The notes beneath the pieces were generated by a model, which did no database searches, was not told the origin of the DNA, and saw nothing but the letters and a program-made list of their open reading frames with translations. This document shows positions 16,913 through 29,435 of a stretch of DNA of 64,000 nt, piece by piece (the stretch's first letter is position 1; each line of letters starts with the position of its first letter). The DNA comes from an uncultured Aquimonas sp. (GTDB lineage: Bacteria; Pseudomonadota; Gammaproteobacteria; Xanthomonadales; Xanthomonadaceae). Location of the stretch: positions 8,125 through 72,124 of the forward strand of contig NZ_CALART010000037.1 in NCBI RefSeq assembly GCF_937888285.1. Reading direction: 5' to 3'. Made by a program: the position numbers and the translations under genes.

Positions 16913-17617
16913 ATGTCCGAACCGATCCGTCTGTCCAAGCGCGTCATCGAGCTCACCGGCTGCTCGCGCGCCCAGTCCGAGCGCTACATCGAAGGCGGTT
17001 GCGTGAGGGTCGATGGCGAGATCATCGATCGGCCCGAGTGGCCGGTGACCGACCAGCGCGTTGAGGTCGACCTCGAGATCGCGGCGGCGCCCGTGCAGCC
17101 GATGACCCTGCTGTGGAACAAGCCCGCCGGCGCGCGCATCGACCCCGAGCTGCTCACGCCGGCGAACCATTGGGGCGATGACCCCAGCGGCATCCGCCAG
17201 CTGCGCCGCCATCTGCGTCATCTGACTCCGCTGCTGCCGCTGGAGTTGGCGAGCAGTGGGCTGCAGGTCTTCACCCAGGATGGACGCCTGCTGCATCGCA
17301 TGCGTGATGACGGCATGCGCCTGGAGCAGGAGTTCGTGGTCGAGGTCAGCGGCAGCCTGGTCGCCTACGGCCTGCATCGGCTGAGCCATGGGCTGGTCTT
17401 CAACGGGCGCGCGCTGCCGCCCTGCAAGGTGAGCTGGCAGAACGAAACCCGCCTGCGCTTTGCGATCAAGGACGTGCGTCCAGGCCAGCTTGCGTGGATG
17501 TGCGCGCAGGTCGGCCTGCAGGTGCTGGGCGTGCGGCGCCTGCGGATCGGTCGCGTGCCGCTCGCCAAGCTGCCCGAGTCGAGCTGGCGCTACCTGCCGC
17601 CGGGTGAGCGGCTCTAG
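16913..17617 (+). CDS. RsuA-like S4-domain pseudouridine synthase family protein with altered active site
   Basis: A 234-residue protein. An N-terminal S4 RNA-binding domain (IRLSKRVIELTGCSRAQSERYIEGGCVRVDGE, residues about 4-35) precedes an RsuA/RluF-type domain with LLWNKPAG and a C-terminal RIGRVPLAKLPESSWRYLPP. The family's catalytic GRLD-x2-S-x-GL motif here reads LPLELASSGL, so the catalytic Asp position holds Glu and the preceding Arg is lost. From memory, pseudomonad homologues show the same change, so it may be a conserved inactive or repurposed branch rather than a mutation. Starting at 16913 gives the normal family length. It is divergent from the M14 peptidase gene. Confidence 0.75.
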   Translation: MSEPIRLSKRVIELTGCSRAQSERYIEGGCVRVDGEIIDRPEWPVTDQRVEVDLEIAAAPVQPMTLLWNKPAGARIDPELLTPANHWGDDPSGIRQLRRHLRHLTPLLPLELASSGLQVFTQDGRLLHRMRDDGMRLEQEFVVEVSGSLVAYGLHRLSHGLVFNGRALPPCKVSWQNETRLRFAIKDVRPGQLAWMCAQVGLQVLGVRRLRIGRVPLAKLPESSWRYLPPGERL

Positions 17618-17759
17618 CACCGCTCGCAATTGACCGAGCGCATACGCGTGCAGCGGATCGCGCATCTCGGTTCCGGTGCGCGAAGTCGGATCCAGCGGCA
17701 CCGACTGACCTTGGGTTGGGATAGCCTTGTGGGCATCCAATGTGTTTCGGGAGCCCTCC

Positions 17760-18200
17760 ATGCACCGCATGCTTCGCCTCGGCGCCATCGCCGCCTCCGG
17801 TCTCGCGCTGATGCTTCCCGCGGCCTCCCAGGCCGGCAGCGTCGACTGCGAGATGCGCTTCAATCTGTCTGGCTGGTCGGCCTTCTACAAGCGCTCCAGC
17901 GGCGAGGGCACCATCAGCTGCAACAACGGCCAGACCCTGCGCGTGCGGCTGGAGGCGCGCGGCGGCGGCATCTCGTTCGGCAAATCGCGGATCGAGAACG
18001 GTGTCGGCGAGTTCTCCGGCGTCGACGACATCCGCGAGCTGATCGGCGGCTATGCCAGCGCCGAGGCCCATGCCGGCGCGGGCCGCTCGGCCAAGGGGCA
18101 GGTCGTCACCAAGGGCGAGATCTCGCTGGCCCTGTCGGGCACCGGCAAGGGCTGGGATGTGGGGGTCGCTTTCGGCAGCTTTGTCATCAGCGAGCGCTGA
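17760..18200 (+). CDS. Small secreted protein of unknown function
   Basis: A 146-residue protein starting at the ATG at 17760, with GGGAG just upstream. MHRMLRLGAIAASGLALMLP then AASQAG is a signal peptide. The mature part has two Cys (DCEMRF and ISCNNG) that could form a disulfide, and a Gly-rich C-terminal half ending in GWDVGVAFGSFVISER. The alternation of hydrophobic and polar residues suggests an all-beta fold. I do not recognise a named family. It stands alone between the RsuA-like gene and pagL, with no operon partner. Confidence 0.65.
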   Translation: MHRMLRLGAIAASGLALMLPAASQAGSVDCEMRFNLSGWSAFYKRSSGEGTISCNNGQTLRVRLEARGGGISFGKSRIENGVGEFSGVDDIRELIGGYASAEAHAGAGRSAKGQVVTKGEISLALSGTGKGWDVGVAFGSFVISER

Positions 18201-18440
18201 CGCTCGGGTGCGAGCCTAGCGTCTGGCGAAACTCCCGCATTCGCCACCCTGAGTGAAACAAGCGCGTGGGACCTCGCCCACGATGGCGATGCCCCTCGGC
18301 GCTCGGCGACCTTCACGCGCTTCCGTGCTGCATTGCCGCCGCACCCTTGGTGCTGGCGCGCGCCTCGTCGCATCCGCGGCCTGAGTTGCCGCTGGCTACC
18401 GTTGCTTCTGACGCGAAGCCTGGGGTGGGTTCGAGCTTGC

Positions 18441-18461
18441 GGTGGGCCAGGGCCCACCCTA
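18441..18461. repeat. GGTGGGCC palindromic repeat, copy 1
   Basis: GGTGGGCCAGGGCCCACC plus CTA. The last three bases are the pagL stop codon on the minus strand, so the palindrome begins exactly where the gene ends and may act as its terminator. Other copies are at 37768-37788 (inverted) and 37907-37927. Confidence 0.7.
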
Positions 18462-18992
18462 GAAGCGGAAGCCTACCGAGAGATAGCTCTCGCCCTTGTT
18501 GGGCTGGCGCGTGCGTGCGTTCGAGAGATGGCCGAGACCGAGCTCGATGCGGCCGAGGCGGATGCCGAGGTGGCTGTGGAACTGGTAGCCGCTGCTGAGA
18601 TAGTCGGTGACGTGACTGACCAGGGCCAGACCCGAGGCAAGCGTGACCCTACCGAAGTCGTAGCCCAGCTGCATCGAGGCGAAGTGCACGCGTTCGTCGC
18701 TGCCGGGCGGCGCGTTCCGGTGGCGGCCGATGCTGCCGAGGTTGAAGGCATAGAAGTCCAGCCCGAGCGGTAGACCCTCGCGCGGGCGTCCGTGCTGGAG
18801 CAGCACGAAGTTGGTGTTGCGGGTGTCGGGTGCATCGCTGATGCCCCCCTGCAGGCTGGTCCAGGGCTCTCGTGCCGGAGTGGCCCCCTGCGCCGTGGCG
18901 GCAAGCGTGCAGCCCAGAGCGAGGGCGGCGAGCAGCAGCTTCGGCCGCAGCGTGGGGCGCGGGCCGCGCGGGTGCGAATCGGAGAATGACAT
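18459..18992 (-). CDS. pagL: PagL-like lipid A 3-O-deacylase (acyloxyacyl hydrolase family)
   Basis: A 177-residue exported outer-membrane beta-barrel. Signal peptide near LLLAALALGCTLAATAQG. The C-terminal half carries the PagL signature: the HLSNA motif supplies the catalytic His and Ser, and GES in NKGESYLSVGFRF supplies the likely Glu; the final Phe-Arg-Phe is the usual barrel-ending aromatic residue. PagL removes the 3-O-linked acyl chain of lipid A at the outer membrane and changes host sensing and antibiotic tolerance. AAGGA lies 7 bp before the ATG at 18992. The gene stands alone and its stop codon lies inside a palindromic repeat. Confidence 0.8.
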   Translation of the reverse strand: MSFSDSHPRGPRPTLRPKLLLAALALGCTLAATAQGATPAREPWTSLQGGISDAPDTRNTNFVLLQHGRPREGLPLGLDFYAFNLGSIGRHRNAPPGSDERVHFASMQLGYDFGRVTLASGLALVSHVTDYLSSGYQFHSHLGIRLGRIELGLGHLSNARTRQPNKGESYLSVGFRF

Positions 18993-19161
18993 TCAGCGTC
19001 CTTGAGTCGACAGCGCGGGGCAGGGCATCCGTTCCCGCGGGCTGGGTGGTCACAGGATATGGAGGCTGAGTCCGCGCTTTCCAGCGTTTGTCGTGCACCG
19101 CAGTGTTGCACTTCACGCCGCATGAGCGAGGTTCTGCGGCCTGGAGCACGCGCGGCAGCAT

Positions 19162-19167
19162 TACACT
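19162..19167 (+). promoter_or_regulatory. Candidate -10 box TACACT upstream of dapB
   Basis: TACACT 29 bp before the dapB start. It matches boxes before the RsuA-like gene and prfB. No -35 box is evident. Confidence 0.3.
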
Positions 19168-19196
19168 GCCGGCCCCGACGCCAGCGCGAGCTGATC

Positions 19197-19982
19197 ATGG
19201 ATGACGCCCGTTCCCGCCTGCTGATCCACGGTGCCTCCGGTCGCATGGGGCGCAGCCTGCTGTCGCTGGTCGCCGAACACCCCGGCCTGCATCTGGTCGC
19301 CGCGGTGGCGAACGCGCCGCGCGCGGACCTGGGGGCGCTGGCCGTTCTCAGGCCCGCGCACATCGGGCAGGCGCCGGCCTTCGATGTCGTGATCGATTTC
19401 AGCGCTCCAGCCGCCATTCCTGCGCTCGCTCAGGCCTGCGCGGCGCGCGGTGCGGCGCTGGTCTCCGGTACGACGGGGCTCGATGCGAGCGCGCTGGCCG
19501 CACTCGACCAGGCGGCCCTGCAGGTGCCGGTGCTGTGGGCGGCCAACTTCTCGCTGGGCGTGGCTCTGTTGGCGGCGCTGGCGCGACAGGCCGCCGCGGC
19601 AGTGCCGGACTGGGACTGCGAGATCATCGAAACCCACCACAGGCGCAAGCAGGACGCGCCTTCGGGTACGGCACTGCGGCTGGGCGAGGCCATCGCTGCG
19701 GGGCGAGAGCAGGATCTCGCCGCGGTCGCAAGGCATGGCCGCGAAGGCGCGCACGCGGTTCGGGTCGCTGGCGAAATCGGCTTCCACGCGGTGCGCGGTG
19801 GCGATGTCGTGGGCGATCACCAGATCCTGCTGGCGGGAGAAGCCGAGGTCATCGAGCTCACCCACCGCGCCGCCAGTCGCGAAGTGTTTGCGCGTGGGGC
19901 GCTCAAGGCCGCCGCGTGGCTGGCCGGTCGCGCCCCGGGACGCTATGTGATCGAGGACGTGCTCGGGCTGCGGCCGCGCTGA
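19197..19982 (+). CDS. dapB: 4-hydroxy-tetrahydrodipicolinate reductase
   Basis: DapB reduces the DapA product with NAD(P)H in the lysine and diaminopimelate pathway. The 261-residue product is slightly short for the family but complete: the nucleotide-binding loop LIHGASGRMGR is at the N-terminus, then VVIDFSAPAA, SGTTGLD, and the catalytic and substrate-binding ETHHRRKQDAPSGTA near the middle. I chose the ATG at 19197 because it places the Rossmann loop at the start; frames reaching 19002 add unrelated residues. It lies 419 bp upstream of carA, an order I associate with xanthomonads. Confidence 0.95.
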   Translation: MDDARSRLLIHGASGRMGRSLLSLVAEHPGLHLVAAVANAPRADLGALAVLRPAHIGQAPAFDVVIDFSAPAAIPALAQACAARGAALVSGTTGLDASALAALDQAALQVPVLWAANFSLGVALLAALARQAAAAVPDWDCEIIETHHRRKQDAPSGTALRLGEAIAAGREQDLAAVARHGREGAHAVRVAGEIGFHAVRGGDVVGDHQILLAGEAEVIELTHRAASREVFARGALKAAAWLAGRAPGRYVIEDVLGLRPR

Positions 19983-20065
19983 GGGCTTGCCGAAGGCGCG
20001 GACGCCCCAGGCGCGGACGCCCAAGGCAACTCTGATCAGGTCCCTCCTGGCCTTGATCAGGGGGC

Positions 20066-20175
20066 GCGAGTCCGGCACATGTCCGGACTCGCTCGCGCTG
20101 GATCGAGCATCGCGTGTTCGAATCATGGGCGCGCCCTGCATGGCGCGCGGCAACGCTGAATTCTTCAGCGTTGCC
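20066..20175. repeat. Cluster of stem-loops in the dapB-carA spacer
   Basis: Two perfect hairpins: GCGAGTCCGG with a 7-nt loop at 20066-20092, and GGCAACGCTGAA with a 3-nt loop at 20149-20175. A third, shorter GCGCGCC palindrome lies between them. The 419-bp spacer (19983-20401) also has a 14-bp tandem duplication of the AGGCGCGGACGCCC type near 19994-20030. No gene was found in it. They may terminate dapB transcription or regulate carA. Confidence 0.55.
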
Positions 20176-20401
20176 GCAAGGTCGAGCCGGGAAGCGTGAC
20201 GCGAGCGGCGTTTGCTGCGCCCGCACAGGTGGACAGCCTGTGACGTGAAACCGTAAGATTCCGCCTCGCCTGCTTCACCTTTCGCCCCCTCCACTCGACA
20301 GCCTCCGGACCTGCTAGATGCAAGCCCGGCGGTTTCGCGCAAGCTGCGTCCGGCGCAGTCCGTGGGGGTGCCTCCCCAGCTCCTGACAAGGCGAATCGCT
20401 C

Positions 20402-21529
<1,128 letters not shown>

Positions 21530-21547
21530 TCCCGGCAGGAGTCCGCC

Positions 21548-22967
21548 ATGGCACGCACCCCCCCATCACGCAACAGCGGTCGCAGGCGCCCGGGCCGTTG
21601 GCTGTGGCTGCTGCTGAGTCGCGTGGGGCTGCCGCTGCTGGCGCTCTACGGCCTGCTGTGGTGGCGCGTCGATGCGACCATCTCGAAGGAGCTGAAGGCG
21701 CTGGAAGCCGTCGCCGATGTGCAGCGCGGGCGCAGCTTCTTCACCTTCGACGGCGAGGTGGGGGTTGGACACCTTGAGATCACTCCGCGCCTGCCCGGAA
21801 TCAGCGGCACCAGCCTGCGCATGGGGCGGGTGGCGATCGAGACGCCGGGCTTCGTGTGGCTGCTGAAGGCCAGCGTGTTCGGCCCGCCGCAGCAGCTGCC
21901 GCGACGCCTGGGCTTCAATGTCGCCAACCTCGTGGTCGAGGGGGCTCCCAGCGGGCCCGAGTCGGGCTTCATCGGCACCTACAGCGCCATGCCCTTCGAG
22001 GCGGCGGGCTGCGGCGTCAACAGCTTCTCGCGCAGCGATCTGGTCGAGATGGGGCTGCCGCCCAGCGACACCGTGCTCAGCGCGCGGTTCGAGCATTCCG
22101 ATGCCGGGATGCTGAACTTCAGCCTCGACCTCGGCACGGCGGGGGTGGGGCGCATGGAGTGGCGGCTGGGGCTCGCCGTCACGGCGTCATCGGTGGCCGC
22201 GGAGGATGTCGCTTCGGGCCGGCTGGTCAACCTCAGCCTGGCCTTCATCGACGAGGGCTTCATGCAGGCCCGCAACGGCTGGTGCACCGACCGCGTCACC
22301 ACCAGCCTCGCTGATTTCAATGCCCTGCATTCCGATGCCGTGCGCGCGCTGCTGCGCACGGTCGGCCTGCAGCCCGATGCCGACCTGCTGCGCGCGTTCG
22401 CGAAGTTCGCCGCCGAGGGTGGTGAGTTCCGCATCGAGACCCGGCCCTCCGCCGCGCTCGGCCTGCTCCAGCTCGGCGGCATGGATGGCGAAGCCCTGCG
22501 CCAGGCGCTGGCGCCGTACGTGCGGGTCACCGGCATCGATCCGGTGCGCTTCGCGTTCGCCCAGGTCCGGCCGATGAGCCTGCGCGAGCAGCAGGTGGCT
22601 GCTGAAGTCGCGCGCACGCGGCTTGAAGATGGCGTGCCGCTGGACCCGGAAATCGAAGAGGTGGTCAGTGCGCCACCCAACATTCCCGAGCCGCAGCCGC
22701 CGCGCCAGGAGATTCCGCTGCCGGCGCGCGACGGCCGCATCGCCTACGCCGACCTCGGGCCCTACCTGGGCCGCGAGATCGAGATCCTCACTATTTACGG
22801 CAGCCGCCGCCGCGGCGAGCTGATCAACCATGCGCAGGCGCGTCTGGTGCTGCGTCTGCCGCCCAGCGAGGGCGGCTTCGACCTCACCGTTCCCGCCGAG
22901 ACCGTGCAGACCGTGCGCGTGCTCGACGCCGCCGCCATCCAACCCGATTCCTCGACCGACCTGACCG

Positions 22968-22984
<17 letters not shown>
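21548..22984 (+). CDS. Membrane-anchored protein of unknown function between carA and carB
   Basis: A 478-residue protein. A basic N-terminus (RNSGRRRPGR) and one membrane segment at about residues 18-38 (WLWLLLSRVGLPLLALYGLL) predict a periplasmic body. Residues 60-340 are mixed alpha/beta with AsmA/DUF-like repetitive beta character but no motif I can name. A Pro-rich linker (PPNIPEPQPPRQEIPLP) at about 375-391 leads to a C-terminal module of about 80 residues that looks like a small beta-barrel (YLGREIEILTIYGSRRRGEL). Its 3' end overlaps carB by 17 bp, so it is firmly in the carAB transcript. No link to carbamoyl phosphate is known to me. Confidence 0.75.
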
Positions 22985-26206
<3,222 letters not shown>

Positions 26207-26210
<4 letters not shown>

Positions 26211-26683
26211 GAGCCCCCCTCACGCTGAAAGGATCGCAGCGTCTGCGCGAGGAACTGGAGTACCTGAAGTCGGTGAAGCGCCCGGAAGTGATCGCCGCGA
26301 TCGCCGAGGCGCGTGCGCACGGTGACCTCAAGGAGAACGCCGAATACCACGCCGCCCGCGAACAGCAGGGCTTCATCGAAGGCCGCATCAAGGAGCTGGA
26401 ATCCACGCTCTCGCACGCCCAGGTGATCGACGTTTCCAAGCTGGCCGCCGGCAGCAAGATCGTGTTCGGCGCCACCGTCGAGCTGGCCGACAGCGAGACC
26501 GACGAAGAGGTCACCTACCAGATCGTCGGCGACCTCGAGTCCGACATCAAACAGGGCCTGATCTCGGTATCGGCGCCGATCGCACGCGCCCTGATCGGCA
26601 AGAACGAGGGTGACTCGGTCACCATCGCCGCGCCCAGCGGCGAGCGTAGCTACGACATCATCAGCGTGCGCTACGCCGGATGA
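26207..26683 (+). CDS. greA: Transcription elongation factor GreA
   Basis: GreA rescues backtracked RNA polymerase by stimulating transcript cleavage. The 158-residue product has the expected length, an N-terminal coiled-coil with the acidic tip (AEARAHGDLKENAEYHAARE), and the C-terminal FKBP-like domain ending SYDIISVRYAG. The DLKENAEYH segment carries the acidic residues that act at the polymerase active site. Its start overlaps the carB stop and its stop overlaps the next gene, both by 4 bp. Confidence 0.97.
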
Positions 26684-27627
26684 GCGGCAGCGGCTGCATC
26701 CTGCTGCTTCCGGCCCGCGCGAAGCTGCGCGGCGAGCTCGCGCAGGCGCCCTCGCTGCAGAAGCTGATCGGCCGCGGCGATGCGCTGGAAGACGGCGAGG
26801 CCGGTGAGCTGGGCCAGCTGGGGCGGCTGTTCGACATCACCCCGCTGGGCTTGCCCGCGGCCGCCCTGTCCCGGCACTTCGACTGTGGCGATGCCGCGGG
26901 CAGCCAGTGGCTGCGTGCCGATCCCGCGACCCTGCAGCCGGAGATGAACGGCGTGCGCCTGATGGCGGTCGGCGAGCTGGGCCTGCGCCCGGACGAGGCC
27001 GAGGCGCTGGCGCTCGCCGTGCAGCCGCTGTTCGGTGATGCGGGCATGCCGCTCACGGCGCCCACCACGTCACGCTGGTATCTGCGGGTCGAAGCCGGCG
27101 CCCGCCTGCCGGCGTTCTCTGCACCCGAAGATGCGATCGGCGATGACTATGGCGTGCATCTGCCCTATGGCGACGAGGGCCGTCGCTGGCGCGCGCTGCT
27201 GAACGAGGCGCAGGTGGTCCTGCACAACCACCCGGTCAACCAGGCCCGCGTCAGCGCCGGTCGTGCACCTGCCAATGCGCTGTGGGTCTGGGGCGGCGGC
27301 GCGCTGCCCGAGCAGGTCGTGTCCGGCGTCGGCACCCTGTATTCCTCGGAGCCGCTGGCCTGTGCGCTGGCCCAGCTGTCGGGCATCGACATCCAGCGCA
27401 TCGAAAGCGACGAGCTTCCGACCGAGCTGGAGGACTGTGCCATCGATCTGCGCATCGCCCGCAGTCTTGAGGCCCTGGAGGCGGCGGTGTTCGCGCCGCT
27501 GATCGAGCGCGTCGGCAAAGGCAAGTTGTCCAGCCTGACCGTCGACTTCGGCGATGGGCACGGCTGGAACTACCGCCGCAGCCACGGCCTGCGGCTCTGG
27601 AAGCGTCCGGCCACGAGCTTCAGCTAG
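26680..27627 (+). CDS. rpfE: RpfE-like protein
   Basis: A 315-residue soluble protein. The sequence (LFDITPLGLPAAALSRHFD, WLRADPATLQPEMNGVRLMA, NALWVWGGGALP, GKLSSLTVDFGDGHGW) matches what I recall of xanthomonad RpfE, sometimes annotated as a phosphoglycerate-mutase-like protein. Its place between greA and recJ agrees with the known rpf gene order. The molecular function is not established; in Xanthomonas the gene was named for effects on pathogenicity factors. No DSF synthase or sensor (rpfF, rpfC, rpfG) is in this window. It starts 4 bp inside greA, so it is translationally coupled. Confidence 0.65.
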   Translation: MSGSGCILLLPARAKLRGELAQAPSLQKLIGRGDALEDGEAGELGQLGRLFDITPLGLPAAALSRHFDCGDAAGSQWLRADPATLQPEMNGVRLMAVGELGLRPDEAEALALAVQPLFGDAGMPLTAPTTSRWYLRVEAGARLPAFSAPEDAIGDDYGVHLPYGDEGRRWRALLNEAQVVLHNHPVNQARVSAGRAPANALWVWGGGALPEQVVSGVGTLYSSEPLACALAQLSGIDIQRIESDELPTELEDCAIDLRIARSLEALEAAVFAPLIERVGKGKLSSLTVDFGDGHGWNYRRSHGLRLWKRPATSFS

Positions 27628-27630
27628 TCC

Positions 27631-29340
27631 ATGCGCATCGAACGTCGCAGCGTGCCGCAGGTGCCGCTGCTCGATGACGCCCGTCTGCATCCGGTCCTGC
27701 GTCGCGTGTATGCCGCGCGTGGCGTGCGCGAGGCCGACGAGCTCGATCTGCGCCTCGCCGGGCTGCTGGCGCCCAACCTCGGCGGCATCGATGCGGCCAT
27801 CGAGCTGCTGCTGCGCGCACGTGGCCAGGGGCAGTCCGTGCTGGTGGTGGGCGACTTCGATGCCGACGGCGCCACCGGCACCGCGGTCGCCGTGCGCGGT
27901 CTGCGCATGCTCGGCTTCGGGCGCGTCGGCTACCGCGTGCCGAATCGCTTCCTGCATGGCTACGGACTGTCGCCCCTGCTGGTGGCCGAGCTTGAGCCGG
28001 CGCCGGGGCTGATCCTCACGGTCGACAACGGAGTGGCGGCTCATGCCGGCATCGAGGCGGCGCATGCGCGCGGCATTCCGGTGCTGGTCACCGACCACCA
28101 TCTGGCCGGCGACAGCCTGCCCCCGGCCGATGCGATGGTGAATCCTAACGTGCCGGGCTGCGGCTTCCCCAGCAAGGCGCTGGCGGGTGTCGGCGTGGTG
28201 TTCTACCTGCTGCTGGCCCTGCGCGCGCGCCTGCGCGACGAGGGTGCCTTTGCAGGCTCGGAGCCTGACCTCGGTCAGCTGCTGGATCTGGTCGCGCTGG
28301 GCACGGTGGCGGACCTCGTGCCGCTTGATCGCAACAACCGCCTGCTGGTGCAGGCCGGGCTGAAGCGTATCCGCGCCGGTCGCGCCTGCGCCGGCGTGCG
28401 TGCTCTCTACCGGGTCGCGGGGCGTGACCCGAGCCGCGCTTCGGCGACCGACTTCGGCTTCGTACTCGGGCCCCGCATCAACGCCGCCGGTCGCCTGGAG
28501 GACATGGCGGTCGGCATCGAGTGCCTGCTGAGCGAGGACGAGGCCACCGCGCTGGCCTTGGCGCAGCGGCTGCAGGCCCTGAACGCCGAGCGCCGCGAGC
28601 TGCAGCAGCAGATGGTCGAGCAGGCCGAGGCCGCGGTGCTGCGCGCGGATCTGTCCGCGCAGGCCCACGTGGCGGCGGGGCTTGCGCTGGCTGATGCCGG
28701 CTGGCACGCGGGCGTGGTCGGCCTGGTGGCGTCCAAGCTCAAGGAGAGGCTGCATCGACCCGTGTTTGCGCTGGCGCCGGGCGATGACGAAGGCCGCGAG
28801 TGGAAGGGCTCAGGCCGTTCGATCCCCGGCTTCCACCTGCGCGACTGCCTGGCCGAGATGGAGGCCCTGCATCCCGGCCTGATGCTGCGCTTCGGTGGCC
28901 ATGCGATGGCTGCCGGCGTGTCGGTGGCGGAGGCCCAAGTCGAGCGCTTCTGCCGGGTGTTCGCCGAGGTGGTGGAACGGCGCATCGATCCCGCCCTGCT
29001 GTCGCCGGTCCTGCTCAGCGACGGTGAGCTGGGCGTGGCCGACTTCGACCTGCGCCTGGCCGAGACCCTGCGCGAAGCCGGGCCCTTTGGCCAAGCCTTC
29101 CCCGAACCGCTGTTCGACAACAGCTTCGAGGTGCTGGACTGGCGCCTGATGGGCGAGCGCCACCTGCGCTTCTCGCTGCGTCATACCGACAGCCGCGTGC
29201 CGCTGTCCGCGGTGTTCTTCGGCGGCTGGGCCGGCAGCCCGCCGCCGCGGCAGGTGCGGGTCGCCTATCAGCTCGGCATCGACGACTACCGTGGCGCCCC
29301 CGAGCTGCGCCTGTTCGTCCGGCATCTGCTGCCCGCCTGA
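27631..29340 (+). CDS. recJ: Single-stranded-DNA-specific exonuclease RecJ
   Basis: RecJ is the 5'-3' single-strand exonuclease of the RecF and mismatch repair pathways. The 569-residue product is of normal length and shows the DHH phosphoesterase motifs: VVGDFDADGATG (motif I), LTVDNGVAAHAGI (motif II), and LVTDHHLAGD with the DHH triad (motif III). The DHHA1 domain (WKGSGRSIPGFHLRDCL, RFGGHAMAAGVSV) follows, then the C-terminal OB-fold. It starts 3 bp after the RpfE-like gene, in the carAB-greA transcript. Confidence 0.96.
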   Translation: MRIERRSVPQVPLLDDARLHPVLRRVYAARGVREADELDLRLAGLLAPNLGGIDAAIELLLRARGQGQSVLVVGDFDADGATGTAVAVRGLRMLGFGRVGYRVPNRFLHGYGLSPLLVAELEPAPGLILTVDNGVAAHAGIEAAHARGIPVLVTDHHLAGDSLPPADAMVNPNVPGCGFPSKALAGVGVVFYLLLALRARLRDEGAFAGSEPDLGQLLDLVALGTVADLVPLDRNNRLLVQAGLKRIRAGRACAGVRALYRVAGRDPSRASATDFGFVLGPRINAAGRLEDMAVGIECLLSEDEATALALAQRLQALNAERRELQQQMVEQAEAAVLRADLSAQAHVAAGLALADAGWHAGVVGLVASKLKERLHRPVFALAPGDDEGREWKGSGRSIPGFHLRDCLAEMEALHPGLMLRFGGHAMAAGVSVAEAQVERFCRVFAEVVERRIDPALLSPVLLSDGELGVADFDLRLAETLREAGPFGQAFPEPLFDNSFEVLDWRLMGERHLRFSLRHTDSRVPLSAVFFGGWAGSPPPRQVRVAYQLGIDDYRGAPELRLFVRHLLPA

Positions 29341-29435
29341 ATCGTGGCTGTCACCACCCCGACGCGCTGATACGTCGGGCATCGGTTTGCCGTCATCCGC
29401 TGCAGGGCCGGGGGTGCCGGCCGGGGTGATGCGCC

